Shown: in pieces, positions 35,100 through 44,757 of the stretch | Position numbering within the stretch: the stretch's first letter is position 1 | Layout of the letters: each line of letters begins with the position of its first letter | From: Sphingobacteriales bacterium | GTDB lineage: Bacteria; Bacteroidota; Bacteroidia; Chitinophagales; Chitinophagaceae | Direction: 5' to 3' | DNA length: 64,000 bases | NCBI GenBank assembly: GCA_012270485.1 | Contig: JAAXIF010000018.1 | Location: forward strand, 57,674-121,673 | Program-made: the position numbers and the translations under genes | The notes under the pieces: model-generated | The model's database searches: none | Told to the model about the DNA's origin: nothing | Seen by the model: the letters and a program-made list of their open reading frames with translations, nothing else

Positions 35100-35122
35100 T
35101 TACTCCTAATTATTGCCAAACA

Positions 35123-35148
35123 GAAAACCTCGCAATTGCGAGGTTTTT
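35123..35148. terminator. Bidirectional terminator
   Basis: AAAACCTCGCAATTGCGAGG followed by TTTTT: a stem with A/T runs on both sides, placed between the convergent hemerythrin-like and OmpA genes. Confidence 0.92.
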
Positions 35149-35181
35149 CTTTAGGCGTATATGGTTGGGTTAGTAAGCGCT

Positions 35182-36096
35182 TTATTGTTGTGGTTTTGTC
35201 TCCAATAATTTGAAGAACTGATCCAACATCGGCTGAATAACAATACGTGTTCTACGATTAGCTGCACGTCCTTCAGATGTACTATTATCTTTCAAAGGAA
35301 TATACTGACTTCTTCCGGCTGCTGTCATGCGCTTAGGATCAATTCCATAGGTTTCTTGTAGGATGCGCACCACTGTTGTTGCTCTCCGTACACTCAAATC
35401 CCAATTATCTTGAATTACTGCTGTCTTAATAGGAAGCGAATCTGTATGTCCTTCTACAATAAACTCGATTTCAGGTTGAGCATTCAACACTTTGGCAACC
35501 TTACCCAGTACTTCTTTTGCTCTGTCTGTTACTTCATAACTCGCGCTTTTGAATAAAAGCTTATCAGAGATATCAACATATACCACTCCCTTATCTACTT
35601 TGATATTGATGTCTTCGTCATTCAGATTGCCAATGGCACCTTTCAGGTTCATCACCAATGCCATATTCAAAGAATCTTTGCGTGCGATAGATCCTTGCAG
35701 ATCGCGGATATAGAGATCTTTCGCACCAATATTTTCAAGCGACTTTTTGATACTTTCAGCCTGTGCCCCCGTTACAACAGAAAGATCTTTTAGCTGATTC
35801 AATACTGTTGTATTATTCTGCTTCAGAAAGTCGATCTGCTTGTTCAGGTCTGCTATTTGATCTTCCAATGCCTGCTTACGGGCATTCAGTTCATTATTTT
35901 GTCCTTTTGATTTGGCCAGTTGATTTTCCAGGTCTTTAATCTGGTCTTGCAATTCTCGATATTTTCCCTGCATTTCCAAATAAGCCCCGCTCAGTTGTAC
36001 ATACTTGGCTTCTGACTCTTTGAATTTTTTACTACTCACACAGGAAAACAGTAGTACAGAAGAAGCTACTGCAACTATAAAACGATTGGTTCTCAT
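35182..36096 (-). CDS. OmpA-family lipoprotein with coiled coil
   Basis: 304 residues anchored in the outer membrane by a lipobox (LLFSCVSS, Cys at about 19). Residues 25-125 are a long coiled coil (YRELQDQIKDLENQLAKSKG and LEDQIADLNKQIDFLKQNN). Residues 165-290 are an OmpA peptidoglycan-binding domain with IEFIVEGHTDSLPIKT and NWDLSVRRATTVVRILQE, and a second Arg in GRAANRRTRIVI. It links the outer membrane to the cell wall. It is transcribed alone. Confidence 0.92.
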   Translation of the reverse strand: MRTNRFIVAVASSVLLFSCVSSKKFKESEAKYVQLSGAYLEMQGKYRELQDQIKDLENQLAKSKGQNNELNARKQALEDQIADLNKQIDFLKQNNTTVLNQLKDLSVVTGAQAESIKKSLENIGAKDLYIRDLQGSIARKDSLNMALVMNLKGAIGNLNDEDINIKVDKGVVYVDISDKLLFKSASYEVTDRAKEVLGKVAKVLNAQPEIEFIVEGHTDSLPIKTAVIQDNWDLSVRRATTVVRILQETYGIDPKRMTAAGRSQYIPLKDNSTSEGRAANRRTRIVIQPMLDQFFKLLETKPQQ

Positions 36097-36188
36097 GCAT
36101 TTATGGTTTGAAATGTGATCATTCGATATCTATAACGAAAGAACCATTACAATATTGTGCCAAAAATGAGAGAAAGAGCGGATCAACC

Positions 36189-37829
36189 CTATTCAAAAAC
36201 AATCATTTGTTCCGAACGTAGCCAATCTGTATATGCATGAGCATATTGTTGATCAATATTTTTTCGCTTGATCTTAAGTGTCGGGGTTAATAAACCATTT
36301 TGAATACTCCATTCTTCTTTACAAATCACCATTCTTGTCAATTGCTCATGATGTTCTAGTTGTGCATTCAGATTTTGCAATAAAGTTTCCAGCTCTTGTT
36401 GTATATCATTTGCCGGAACCGTTTTTGCCTGTTCCGATAAAGTACACAAGACTAGTGCCGAAGGCATACCCGAGCCTACCACACAGACCTGTCCAACATA
36501 AGCATGAGCCCCTAATGTATTTTCCATCGGAGCCGGTGTAATGTATTTCCCCTTTCCTGTCTTGAACTGGTCTTTGATTCTTCCTGTGATGGTCAGATAC
36601 CCTTGTTCATCAATGGATCCTTCATCTCCTGTTTTCAAAAATCCATCTTCGAAACATTGGGCCGACAATTCCGGTTCTTTATAATAGCCTAACATAGAGG
36701 CCGGACTCTTTACCTGCACTTCATTGTCTTTACCTAATCTCACTTCAACAGTTGCATAAGGTTGACCCACTGTTCCAAATTTGGCAGCATGTTTTTTATT
36801 CACGTGAGACAGTGCTACGTTCTCTGTCATACCATATGCTTCTTGGATAATGATTCCCAGTTTTGCATACCAATGTAATAATGCCGGATTGATCGGCGAT
36901 GCTCCTGTGAAAATATGCTGTGCTCTTGCCAACCCTAATTTTTTGCGGATCATTTTTTTAATCAAGGTACTGATCAAAGGAATTTTTAATAAACGATCGA
37001 GTTTGGCTTGTGACATTTTTTTCAGAACACCTTCCTGCATCTTTTCCCAGATACGCGGTACAGCCAGAAAAACAGTAGGCTGTGTATGTGCAAGGTTAGC
37101 AGCAAAAGTATCCAACGACTCTACAAAGTAAACGGTACTACCTGTGAAAACGGTTCCACATTCTACCAGCATTCTTTCTGCTACATGACAAAGCGGTAAA
37201 TAAGAAAAGAATATTTCTTTTTTGATCTCAGGAAAATTATCGAGGAAGGACTGTACTGCAAAAGACATAGCATGATACGTATGCATCACACCTTTTGATT
37301 GTCCGGTAGTTCCTGATGTATATACAATACAAGCCAAAGCATAAGGATCTATTTCAGGTACTCCTTGCAATGGTTCATGGCTTTTTACCAAATCATTCCA
37401 ATTGATACACTCTGCATTCGGATAAAAAGGAAATGTGATCTGTAATAATGAATCAGGTACTCCCGGGCGAATAGCTTCCGGATTGTCCAGCTTTCCGATA
37501 AAGATGGCTTTGCTTTCGCTATGAATAATGATATCGCGCAAAGCATCTGCCGTAATATTGGGATACAAGGGTACAGATACACATCCTGCCATGGCAATGG
37601 CCAGATCGGCCATGATCCAGTGAGCGCAATTTTTACTAAGTATCGCTATTTTGTCATCTTTGCCATAGCCGAAAGAACGCAGGGCTGCAGCCATACTTCT
37701 GATTTGTACACCCGCTTCTGCCCAGGTAAAATTTTGATATACACCCTTCACCGGTTCAGCTAAAAAAAGCCTTGTAGGTGTTGCTTTTTCATACTCGCAA
37801 AATTTGTCAACAATATTGGGCTGGTTCAT
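36189..37829 (-). CDS. Long-chain acyl-CoA synthetase (AMP-forming)
   Basis: 546-residue cytoplasmic or membrane-associated ligase that activates fatty acids to acyl-CoA through an acyl-AMP. Motifs are IVYTSGTTGQSKGVMHTY (ATP/AMP binding, about residue 168), YLPLCHVAERM, IQEAYGMTENV (A5), LKTGDEGSIDEQGYLTITGR (A7) and KFKTGKGKYITPAP, of the FadD15-like bacterial/plant type. The C-terminal lysine is in LTPTLKIKRKNI. It lies 21 bases behind an acyltransferase gene on the same strand, so the pair probably feeds fatty acids into phospholipids. Confidence 0.93.
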   Translation of the reverse strand: MNQPNIVDKFCEYEKATPTRLFLAEPVKGVYQNFTWAEAGVQIRSMAAALRSFGYGKDDKIAILSKNCAHWIMADLAIAMAGCVSVPLYPNITADALRDIIIHSESKAIFIGKLDNPEAIRPGVPDSLLQITFPFYPNAECINWNDLVKSHEPLQGVPEIDPYALACIVYTSGTTGQSKGVMHTYHAMSFAVQSFLDNFPEIKKEIFFSYLPLCHVAERMLVECGTVFTGSTVYFVESLDTFAANLAHTQPTVFLAVPRIWEKMQEGVLKKMSQAKLDRLLKIPLISTLIKKMIRKKLGLARAQHIFTGASPINPALLHWYAKLGIIIQEAYGMTENVALSHVNKKHAAKFGTVGQPYATVEVRLGKDNEVQVKSPASMLGYYKEPELSAQCFEDGFLKTGDEGSIDEQGYLTITGRIKDQFKTGKGKYITPAPMENTLGAHAYVGQVCVVGSGMPSALVLCTLSEQAKTVPANDIQQELETLLQNLNAQLEHHEQLTRMVICKEEWSIQNGLLTPTLKIKRKNIDQQYAHAYTDWLRSEQMIVFE

Positions 37830-37849
37830 GTTTTGGGGGTTATCATGAA

Positions 37850-38419
37850 TTAAGCAAATGATGATTCTTTCAGGTGCGCAAGTCCTTGTTCCGGAATTTT
37901 TCCTTGAACAGGTGCATAGAAATCTATGATCTTTTTAAAATCCGCCACCTCGTTGTCTGTAGTAAGAAACGGTTCTGAAAACCAGGTTTCTTTTTTCGTG
38001 AAATCCATTGCAGCCATCACAATGGGCACTTTTGCTTTTTTAGCAATATGATAAAAACCGGTTCTTAACCGATCTACTTTTTTTCTGGTTCCTTCGGGTG
38101 AAAGCACCAATACAAATTCATCATGTTGTTCAAACTGCTCAGCCACCTGATCTACCATATGTTTGTTATTGAATCGATCTACCGGATAGCCGCCCATTCT
38201 GCGAAAGAAAAAACCAAATCTTCCCTGAAACAGTTCTGCTTTGCCTAAATATTTTACATGTGTGAGTCGGAGTACACTTCGAATGGCAAGACCCATTACA
38301 AAATCCCATGCACTGGTATGCGGCGCAACTATGACGATGCATTTTTTCAGATGGTAAGGGAAATTATCCCGCACTTTCCATCCCGTAATCCACAGGTAGA
38401 TTTTCCAGAGTAGTCTCAT
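37850..38419 (-). CDS. 1-acyl-glycerol-3-phosphate acyltransferase-type protein
   Basis: Membrane-bound acyltransferase of 189 residues starting at MRLLWKIYLW (an upstream TTG would add three residues). The HxxxxD motif is IVAPHTSAWDFVMG at residue 31, and the glycerol-phosphate-binding motif is VLSPEGTRKKVDRLRTGFYH. GKAELFQGRFGFFFRRMGGY fits the loop seen in small PlsC-like Bacteroidota enzymes. It is upstream of the acyl-CoA synthetase, as in phospholipid remodelling pairs. Confidence 0.88.
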   Translation of the reverse strand: MRLLWKIYLWITGWKVRDNFPYHLKKCIVIVAPHTSAWDFVMGLAIRSVLRLTHVKYLGKAELFQGRFGFFFRRMGGYPVDRFNNKHMVDQVAEQFEQHDEFVLVLSPEGTRKKVDRLRTGFYHIAKKAKVPIVMAAMDFTKKETWFSEPFLTTDNEVADFKKIIDFYAPVQGKIPEQGLAHLKESSFA

Positions 38420-38470
38420 GGCAAGCAATTAATACAAGATAAGAGATAATTTGAAAATGTGGCAATTTGA

Positions 38471-38485
38471 TCTGCCTTAGGCAGA
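38471..38485. repeat. TCTGCCTTAGGCAGA palindrome at the uvrB 3' end
   Basis: Palindromic CTGCC..GGCAG word that includes the uvrB stop codon (TAA on the minus strand). Same family as 14075-14088. Confidence 0.55.
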
Positions 38486-40516
38486 CAAATTATCTAACTT
38501 CTTCTTCATCGAAAACATTTCATCTCTCAATCTTGCTGCTTCAATAAAATCAAGATCGCGGGCAGCTTTTTCCATTTGCTTTTTGATGGCGTTGATGGCT
38601 TTCTCCAATTGCGGAATCGTTTTATATTCTACCTGTTCTTCTGCTGCTGTTTGTATGAGTGGTTCATCTTTTTGTAGCGCATATGGATTGGATGGATCAT
38701 ATCCTTTAATATCCAACACTGAAGTTTGTGCAAATACTTGCTCCTTACTTTTTGAAACTGTTTTAGGTGTAATACCGTGTTCAATATTATAGGAAATCTG
38801 TTTTTCTCTTCGTCTGCTGGTCTCGTCAATGGTTCTTTGCATACTTTCTGTGATCGTATCCGCATAAAAGATCACCAGTCCATCCACGTTTCTGGCTGCA
38901 CGTCCTGCAGTTTGCGTCAATGATCTTTCATTACGTAAGAACCCTTCTTTATCGGCATCTAAAATGGCAACAAGAGAAACTTCCGGAAGATCCAATCCTT
39001 CTCTTAAAAGATTAACACCCACCAATACGTCAATCACCCCCAATCGCAGATCACGCAAAATTTCAACTCGCTCTAATGTATCTACATCACTATGTATGTA
39101 TTTGGATTTGATATTGATTCGTCCCAAGTATTTATCCATCTCCTCAGCCATTCGCTTCGTAAGTGTGGTTACTAAAACCCGATCTCCTTTTTTTACTCGT
39201 TTATCAATTTCATCCAAGAGATCATCAATCTGATTCACGCTAGGCCTAATCTCAATCGGTGGATCTAATAACCCTGTTGGTCTTACCACTTGCTCTACAA
39301 CCACACCTCCTGTTTTCTCCAATTCATAATCACCTGGTGTGGCACTTACAAAAACAGTTTGTCCGATCAGTGATTCAAATTCATGAAAGTTCAGTGGACG
39401 GTTATCCATGGCACTGGGTAAACGGAATCCATAATCTACCAGTACGAGTTTTCTGCTTCTGTCGCCACCGTACATACCTGCCACTTGAGGAATGGTTTGA
39501 TGACTTTCATCGATCACACATAAAAAGTCTTTGGGGAAATAATCCAACAAACAGAAGGGACGGGTGCCCGGTTTTCTTCGATCAAAAAAGCGGGAATAGT
39601 TTTCAATACCATTACAATATCCCAATTCGCGAATCATTTCCAGATCGAACTCTACTCTTTCTTTGATTCGTTGTGCTTCAATAAATTTTCCGGTATTCTT
39701 AAAATATTCAACCTGTGCCATCATTTCATCCTGTATCTCATTCATCACCTGTTGTATCATGTCTTTAGGTGCGAGATAAAGATTGGCCGGAAAGATGGCT
39801 GCATTTTCCATCAACCCAATTCTTTTGCTCGTAGCTGTTTCAATGCTTTCTATTTCTTCGATTTCATCGCCAAAAAAAGTAATCCGGTATCCAAAATCTA
39901 CATAGGGTAGGTTAATATCCACCGTATCTCCTTTTACACGAAACGTACCGCGCTTGAATTCTTCCTGACTTCTATTGTACAAAGCATTCACCAGTTGATG
40001 TAAAAACCCTTGACGGGAAATGACCTGGCCTTTATGAATTCGAATGATCCCGTTTTCATATTCGGTCGGATTGCCCATACCATAAATACAACTCACACTG
40101 GCTACCACAATGATATCACGTCTGCCGCTCAATAATTGTGACGTGGCTTGTAAACGCAGCTTATCCAACTCCTCATTGATGCTCAGGTCTTTTTCAATAT
40201 AGGTATCACTGACCGGCATATAGGCTTCCGGTTGGTAATAATCATAATAGCTTACAAAATAACCAACCGCATTTTCCGGAAAGAACTGTTTGAATTCACC
40301 ATACAATTGCGCTACCAGTGTTTTATTATGTGTCAATACCAGCGTAGGTCTTTGCACCTGTTGAATCACATTGGCCATGGTAAAGGTTTTACCACTGCCC
40401 GTTACGCCTAATAAAGTCTGGTACTGTTCGCCATTCAGAATACCCTCTGTTAATTGTGCAATGGCAGAGGGTTGATCGCCCGCAGGGGAATAAGATGAAT
40501 GGAGATTAAATGGCAT
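38477..40516 (-). CDS. uvrB: Excinuclease ABC subunit B
   Basis: DNA-damage-recognition helicase of nucleotide excision repair, 679 residues. Walker A is TLLGVTGSGKTFTMANV (about residue 40), and the beta-hairpin region is YYDYYQPEAYMP. The DEAD-type box is CVIDESHQTIPQ, and motifs V/VI appear as LREGLDLPEVSLVAILDADK and TQTAGRAARN. A C-terminal UVR domain (MEKAARDLDFIEAARLRDEM) contacts UvrC. Length and order are those of a complete UvrB. It is transcribed alone. Confidence 0.98.
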   Translation of the reverse strand: MPFNLHSSYSPAGDQPSAIAQLTEGILNGEQYQTLLGVTGSGKTFTMANVIQQVQRPTLVLTHNKTLVAQLYGEFKQFFPENAVGYFVSYYDYYQPEAYMPVSDTYIEKDLSINEELDKLRLQATSQLLSGRRDIIVVASVSCIYGMGNPTEYENGIIRIHKGQVISRQGFLHQLVNALYNRSQEEFKRGTFRVKGDTVDINLPYVDFGYRITFFGDEIEEIESIETATSKRIGLMENAAIFPANLYLAPKDMIQQVMNEIQDEMMAQVEYFKNTGKFIEAQRIKERVEFDLEMIRELGYCNGIENYSRFFDRRKPGTRPFCLLDYFPKDFLCVIDESHQTIPQVAGMYGGDRSRKLVLVDYGFRLPSAMDNRPLNFHEFESLIGQTVFVSATPGDYELEKTGGVVVEQVVRPTGLLDPPIEIRPSVNQIDDLLDEIDKRVKKGDRVLVTTLTKRMAEEMDKYLGRINIKSKYIHSDVDTLERVEILRDLRLGVIDVLVGVNLLREGLDLPEVSLVAILDADKEGFLRNERSLTQTAGRAARNVDGLVIFYADTITESMQRTIDETSRRREKQISYNIEHGITPKTVSKSKEQVFAQTSVLDIKGYDPSNPYALQKDEPLIQTAAEEQVEYKTIPQLEKAINAIKKQMEKAARDLDFIEAARLRDEMFSMKKKLDNLSA

Positions 40517-40657
40517 TTGATAACACTTAAGAAAAGAGATTAAAGTTACAGGAGATAATATTTAAACAACAGAGAATTTTGTTAGGTTGTATTTCTATTT
40601 TATAAGTATTTGATACAGTATATTTACAAGACAAGAGTTGTATCAATTGATTATTCC

Positions 40658-41743
40658 ATGGAATTGAGTTCAAGATCTGATATCGATATCTCGGCTTACC
40701 GTCTTGAAAATTTTTTCGAGCTCTCTGCAGATTTGTTTTGTATCGCGAGCTATGATGGTTATTTCAAGAAAATCAATAGTGCCGTTGTTAAAGTGTTGGG
40801 CTATTCAGAAGAAGAATTAAAGTCTCGGAAAATATCCACCTTTATTCATCCCGACGATCAAGATAAAACAGCAAAACATCGAAAAGAATTATTAAACGGC
40901 TCGCCTCTTTATCATTTCGAAAATCGCTACATCACAAAAAGCGGTGATATTGTTTGGTTATACTGGACCTCCATGCCGGTTGCGGAAGAAGAACTGGTCT
41001 ATGCAATTGCAAAAAATATTACCCATAAAAAGAAAGAAGAAGAAGACAGAAATAAACTGATTTCTGAATTGTCTGCATTGAATGCAGGTCTAAAGCGACT
41101 GTCTTATACAACATCCCACGACCTGCGTTCACCGGTCAATAATTTGTTGAATGTTTTTAACCTACTCAATAAAAGAAAAATTGAGGATGAACAGGTACAA
41201 CAGTTTTTATCGATCCTTAAATCAGGTACAGAACAACTGAAAGCAACTTTGAATGATTATGTAGACGTACTCGCAGAAAATGACCGTTTAAATGCCGAAA
41301 AAGAATCTGTACTCTTTGAAGAAGTGTTGAAAAAAGTAACACATTCTATCAGTAGCCTAATTATTGATTCTCGTACCATTATTCAAACAGATTTTGAATC
41401 GCTTCCATCCGTTCTTTTCAAAAAAAGTTATTTGGAAAGTGTTTTTCTGAACCTGATTACCAATTCCATCAAATATGCCATGCCGGGTAGAAACCCCCTC
41501 ATTGATATACATAGCTGGGTAGAAGATGAAAAACAATACCTAAGTATTACCGATAATGGAAGTGGATTTGATATGGAGCTGGTAAAAGATAAAATATTTG
41601 GAAAACACCAGCGTTTTCACGACCATGCAGACAGCAAGGGAATTGGTCTGTACCTCGTTCACAATCACATTACCAGTATGGGCGGAACCATCCAGGTGAA
41701 TAGTGAGATCGGAAAAGGCACCCGTTTTGTGATTTGTTTTTAA
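40658..41743 (+). CDS. PAS sensor histidine kinase
   Basis: Cytoplasmic kinase of 361 residues starting at MELSSRSDIDISAYRL; 16 upstream in-frame residues are unlikely. A PAS domain covers residues 15-130 (LFCIASYDGYFKKINSAVVK, VLGYSEEEL, FIHPDDQDKTAKH). A linker is followed by HisKA with the phospho-His in SYTTSHDLRSPVNNLLNVF and an HATPase domain (NLITNSIKYAMPG, ITDNGSGFDMELV, GIGLYLVHNHITSMGG). No receiver is attached, and the partner is unknown. A TTTTATAAGTATTTG stretch about 50 bases upstream may be the promoter. Confidence 0.9.
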   Translation: MELSSRSDIDISAYRLENFFELSADLFCIASYDGYFKKINSAVVKVLGYSEEELKSRKISTFIHPDDQDKTAKHRKELLNGSPLYHFENRYITKSGDIVWLYWTSMPVAEEELVYAIAKNITHKKKEEEDRNKLISELSALNAGLKRLSYTTSHDLRSPVNNLLNVFNLLNKRKIEDEQVQQFLSILKSGTEQLKATLNDYVDVLAENDRLNAEKESVLFEEVLKKVTHSISSLIIDSRTIIQTDFESLPSVLFKKSYLESVFLNLITNSIKYAMPGRNPLIDIHSWVEDEKQYLSITDNGSGFDMELVKDKIFGKHQRFHDHADSKGIGLYLVHNHITSMGGTIQVNSEIGKGTRFVICF

Positions 41744-41757
41744 ATCCATTCATTTTA

Positions 41758-42572
41758 TTGATTGATATATCAACTCGAAAACATCTTATTCTTTTGTGCA
41801 GTCTCGTATGCTTATTCCTGACAACAAGCGCTCAAAAATCCATTGAACAATTCTTTGCTTTTAAAGAAGATTGGTCGGCTGCAAACAGTATTAATAGGGC
41901 TACTTATTTTATGTACAAGCTAAAAGAAAATGATACCACTTTTTCTTGCCGCTTCTACCATAAAAACGGCCCCATGATTCGTTGTGAAACTTATCGTGAT
42001 AACGAACTGCAAATACCACATGGCCGTTTTGCATGGTATAATAACAGTGGTCATATAGACAGTACAGGATTGGTAAGCTTTGGTAAAAAGACTGTTATTG
42101 GGAATACAAAAGACCGGATGGAACCACAACTAGCGTAGTGCATTTTAATAGTGGCAAAAGAATCTTGACAAGAAACTATGACACGAGAACCATTTATTAT
42201 ACTGATGGAAGACTCGATGAGCCGATGGATGCATTGTTTTTCATGAAGAATAACTTTACCAACGATAATAAACCCCCTGAATTCAAAGGCGGGGTACGAG
42301 GCTGGATCAACTACCTCGAGAAAAAGCTGGAGATGCCCGGAAGATTCAGACAAATATTTGGACCCTGTACAAAAGGAACCGTTGTAGTCAGTTTTAAGGT
42401 AGACACAATAGGAGTCGTTTCAGAGCTGAATATTGATAAATCGGTAGAGTGGTCAGTAGACATGGAAACACTTCGTGTTTTTAAAAGAAGCCCAAAATGG
42501 GAGCCCGCTACTCAAAATGGAAAAATTGTCAGCTATTATCATCGACACTCTATTACCCATGTGATTAATTAA
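41758..42572 (+). pseudogene. YwqK-like / TonB C-terminal protein split by a frameshift
   Basis: Two frames make one protein of about 270 residues. The first (41758 or upstream TTG to 42138) has a signal peptide (HLILLCSLVCLFLTTSAQ) and YwqK/MORN-like text (FYHKNGPMIRCETYRDNELQ, HGRFAWYNNSGHIDS). The second (to 42572) should begin GYWEYKRPDGTTTSVVHFNS and ends in a TonB C-terminal-like domain (GTVVVSFKVDTIGVVSELNI). Insertion of one G in ACTGTTATTGG (about 42094) restores the continuous text. TonB-like domains on periplasmic proteins may contact outer-membrane partners; no transporter is near. Confidence 0.8.
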
Positions 42573-42657
42573 CTAAAAATCAAGGAGTTAGTAGGTCAGC
42601 AAAGATTTAATATTAAATAATTGTTACCATTTCGTAAATTCATTAAGCATAAATGCG

Positions 42658-43866
42658 GTGAATTTGACGAAAAAGGGGTACATATTATTCATAATCACAG
42701 TTTTATACATATCCACGGCCTTTTCACAGACCCGTTCGGAAGGCTCTTTGGTAGTCGTTGATTTTTACGGAGATAGTTTATCCTTTCCTGTTGACGCTAC
42801 CGTTCATGTCCCTTTTGAAGAACAACTTTCCAAAAAAAGCATCAGCAGTTTTTATGAGAACATGCTCAAGGGATTTTATCAACCCATGATACAAACCCTG
42901 GTTCAGTACCGAGATGAGAAGAAGTTGGACGACTGGTTCTATTATCAACTCATCAGAACCACCGCCGAAAAGCTGAGTCCGAAAGCAGATAATTACCATC
43001 GTTATACCTTGTACAAATGGTTTTTATTGAATGAATCCGGCTATTCCTCCACTACACGTTTTAGAAATGATACTTTGTTATTGTATGTAAGAAGTGAAGA
43101 AGTGATTTATGATGTGCCATATTATATGGCAGGTGATCAACAATATGTTTGTTTAAATTATCACGACTACAACAGCAATGTAAATTTTGATGCCATCACT
43201 TTTACTACGCTTTCTTTGTCGGTGGGAGGCAACAATCGATTCTCTTATAAAGTAACCAGCTTACCTGTTATTAAAAAGAACAATTACACGGTTAAGCAAA
43301 TACAGTTTGACTATAAAAACAAAGACTATCGGTTTAATGTGGTATTGGATCAGCAGATGCAAAAAATATTTACCAATTATCCGGTAGTAGAATATGCTTC
43401 GCAATTCGGTATTCCTTTGAGTCAGACCACCTATAATTCTTTGATTCCCGTACTGCGTGAAGCGGTGAAAGGAATGACACAACAACAGGGGGTTGACTAT
43501 TTGATGCAATTCACACGCTCAGCTTTTTTGTTCCAAACAGATACAAAAGCATACGGTAAAGAAAAGAGGTTGTCTGCAGAACAAACCCTGTTTTACGATT
43601 ACAGCGATTGTGAGGATCGCTCGGCATTCTTCTTTAATATCATTAAGGAGATTTACAACCTACCCATGATTGTCTTGTCGTATCCAACACATATTACTGT
43701 TGCTGTTCACTTTGATTTTGCCAATGGTACCCCCATTGTTTACAATGGAGAACAGTATTGGGTTTGCGAACCTACTCCGCAAAAAAAGAACCTCAAGATC
43801 GGAGAGATTCTTCCTTCCTTGAAAAAGCAACCCTATGAAATAGTGTATGCTTATAAACCTTTTTGA
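42658..43866 (+). CDS. Secreted transglutaminase-like protein of unknown function
   Basis: 402 residues from GTG, with a signal peptide ending at AFSQ. The middle is beta-rich. The C-terminal 120 residues carry a Cys-His-Asp arrangement like papain-fold transglutaminases: FYDYSDCEDRSAFFFNIIKE (Cys), VLSYPTHITVAVHFDFANGT (His) and YWVCEPTP (possible acid region). This suggests a protease or cross-linking enzyme outside the cytoplasm; no target is evident. It is followed by a minus-strand gene, with a terminator between. Confidence 0.7.
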   Translation: MNLTKKGYILFIITVLYISTAFSQTRSEGSLVVVDFYGDSLSFPVDATVHVPFEEQLSKKSISSFYENMLKGFYQPMIQTLVQYRDEKKLDDWFYYQLIRTTAEKLSPKADNYHRYTLYKWFLLNESGYSSTTRFRNDTLLLYVRSEEVIYDVPYYMAGDQQYVCLNYHDYNSNVNFDAITFTTLSLSVGGNNRFSYKVTSLPVIKKNNYTVKQIQFDYKNKDYRFNVVLDQQMQKIFTNYPVVEYASQFGIPLSQTTYNSLIPVLREAVKGMTQQQGVDYLMQFTRSAFLFQTDTKAYGKEKRLSAEQTLFYDYSDCEDRSAFFFNIIKEIYNLPMIVLSYPTHITVAVHFDFANGTPIVYNGEQYWVCEPTPQKKNLKIGEILPSLKKQPYEIVYAYKPF

Positions 43867-43918
43867 TTCCGCTTAACCTTCTTTCCAATAGCTTAACTCT
43901 TCTTTTTCTTTTAAGGCA

Positions 43919-43949
43919 TAAAAAAGCCATCCGCCTAAGGCGAATGGCT
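43919..43949 (-). terminator. Terminator of the 43972-45603 operon
   Basis: Minus-strand stem AGCCATTCGCC / GGCGGATGGCT followed by T5-6. Confidence 0.9.
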
Positions 43950-43971
43950 GAGATTTGGATGGGTGTATTAT

Positions 43972-44757
43972 TTAGTATTTCTTCTTCTCTCTGATCTCCA
44001 GCACTTCTTTTTTCAATGGAGCCAGCTCATTAGGATCCAAGTGATTCCAAGAAGTATTGAATACCTGCTTGTAATAATCTTCTAAAGCTTCAATCATTGG
44101 GTTGATAACACCCGGGTCGCGACTGAAACCAATATTAAAGCTTCTCTCAAGCGTATTGTACACGGGTGCGATATATACTTGTTTCTGCTTCAGTGGAATA
44201 CTCTTAGCCCATAATTTTTCTTTAGTAAGTGGTTCAGCGGCAACCAGGTTTACTTTACCGGATAAGATAAAGAAGCCGGCATACTTATATGCTGTTCTGT
44301 AAGTAGCATAACGACCTTTACCAGATACATATTCAGAATAAGAGTTCCAGTTTACGTTGGAGCTATTGATATCAAAATCAATTTCTACCTGTAATAACAA
44401 GTCGCTTTCTTTTTTATCATTGTACACCACCTGATCATAATACTCGAAGGGTCCACGTACCGAATATCCTTTAGCGGTTAATGATTCGTTGTAGTCGGCA
44501 GCCATTGCTTTGGAAAAATCACTGAATATTTTATAATTCGAGTAAGCAAATTTTTCTTGATAAGCCGGATCTACAAGCAGAAATACTACCTGAGCAGATT
44601 TAGCAGGTGCTTTTTGTGGTGGTTCAAAGTCATAACTAGGCGCTTTGATGGTAGGGGCCGGTGGTGGTGCCGTTACTTTTGGTCCGGAGCTTGCCACATA
44701 CAATACTGCATAAGACAATACGACCAATATTGCCATTAGATTTTTTTTGTTTCTCAT
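43972..44757 (-). CDS. HpaA-like / unknown membrane-anchored protein
   Basis: 261 residues from MRNKKNLMAILVVLSYAVLY (a start upstream would add text that belongs to the overlapping gene). The single N-terminal helix could be a signal anchor. The rest is soluble: a Pro/Ala linker (TAPPPAPTIKAPSYDFEPP), then AYQEKFAYSNYKIFSDFSKA, LTAKGYSVRGPFEYYDQVVY and DLLLQVEIDFDIN. This recalls the neuraminyllactose-binding HpaA family, but the match is by eye only. Last gene of a three-gene operon with the two upstream membrane/secreted proteins (overlap of 4 bases). Confidence 0.6.
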   Translation of the reverse strand: MRNKKNLMAILVVLSYAVLYVASSGPKVTAPPPAPTIKAPSYDFEPPQKAPAKSAQVVFLLVDPAYQEKFAYSNYKIFSDFSKAMAADYNESLTAKGYSVRGPFEYYDQVVYNDKKESDLLLQVEIDFDINSSNVNWNSYSEYVSGKGRYATYRTAYKYAGFFILSGKVNLVAAEPLTKEKLWAKSIPLKQKQVYIAPVYNTLERSFNIGFSRDPGVINPMIEALEDYYKQVFNTSWNHLDPNELAPLKKEVLEIREKKKY

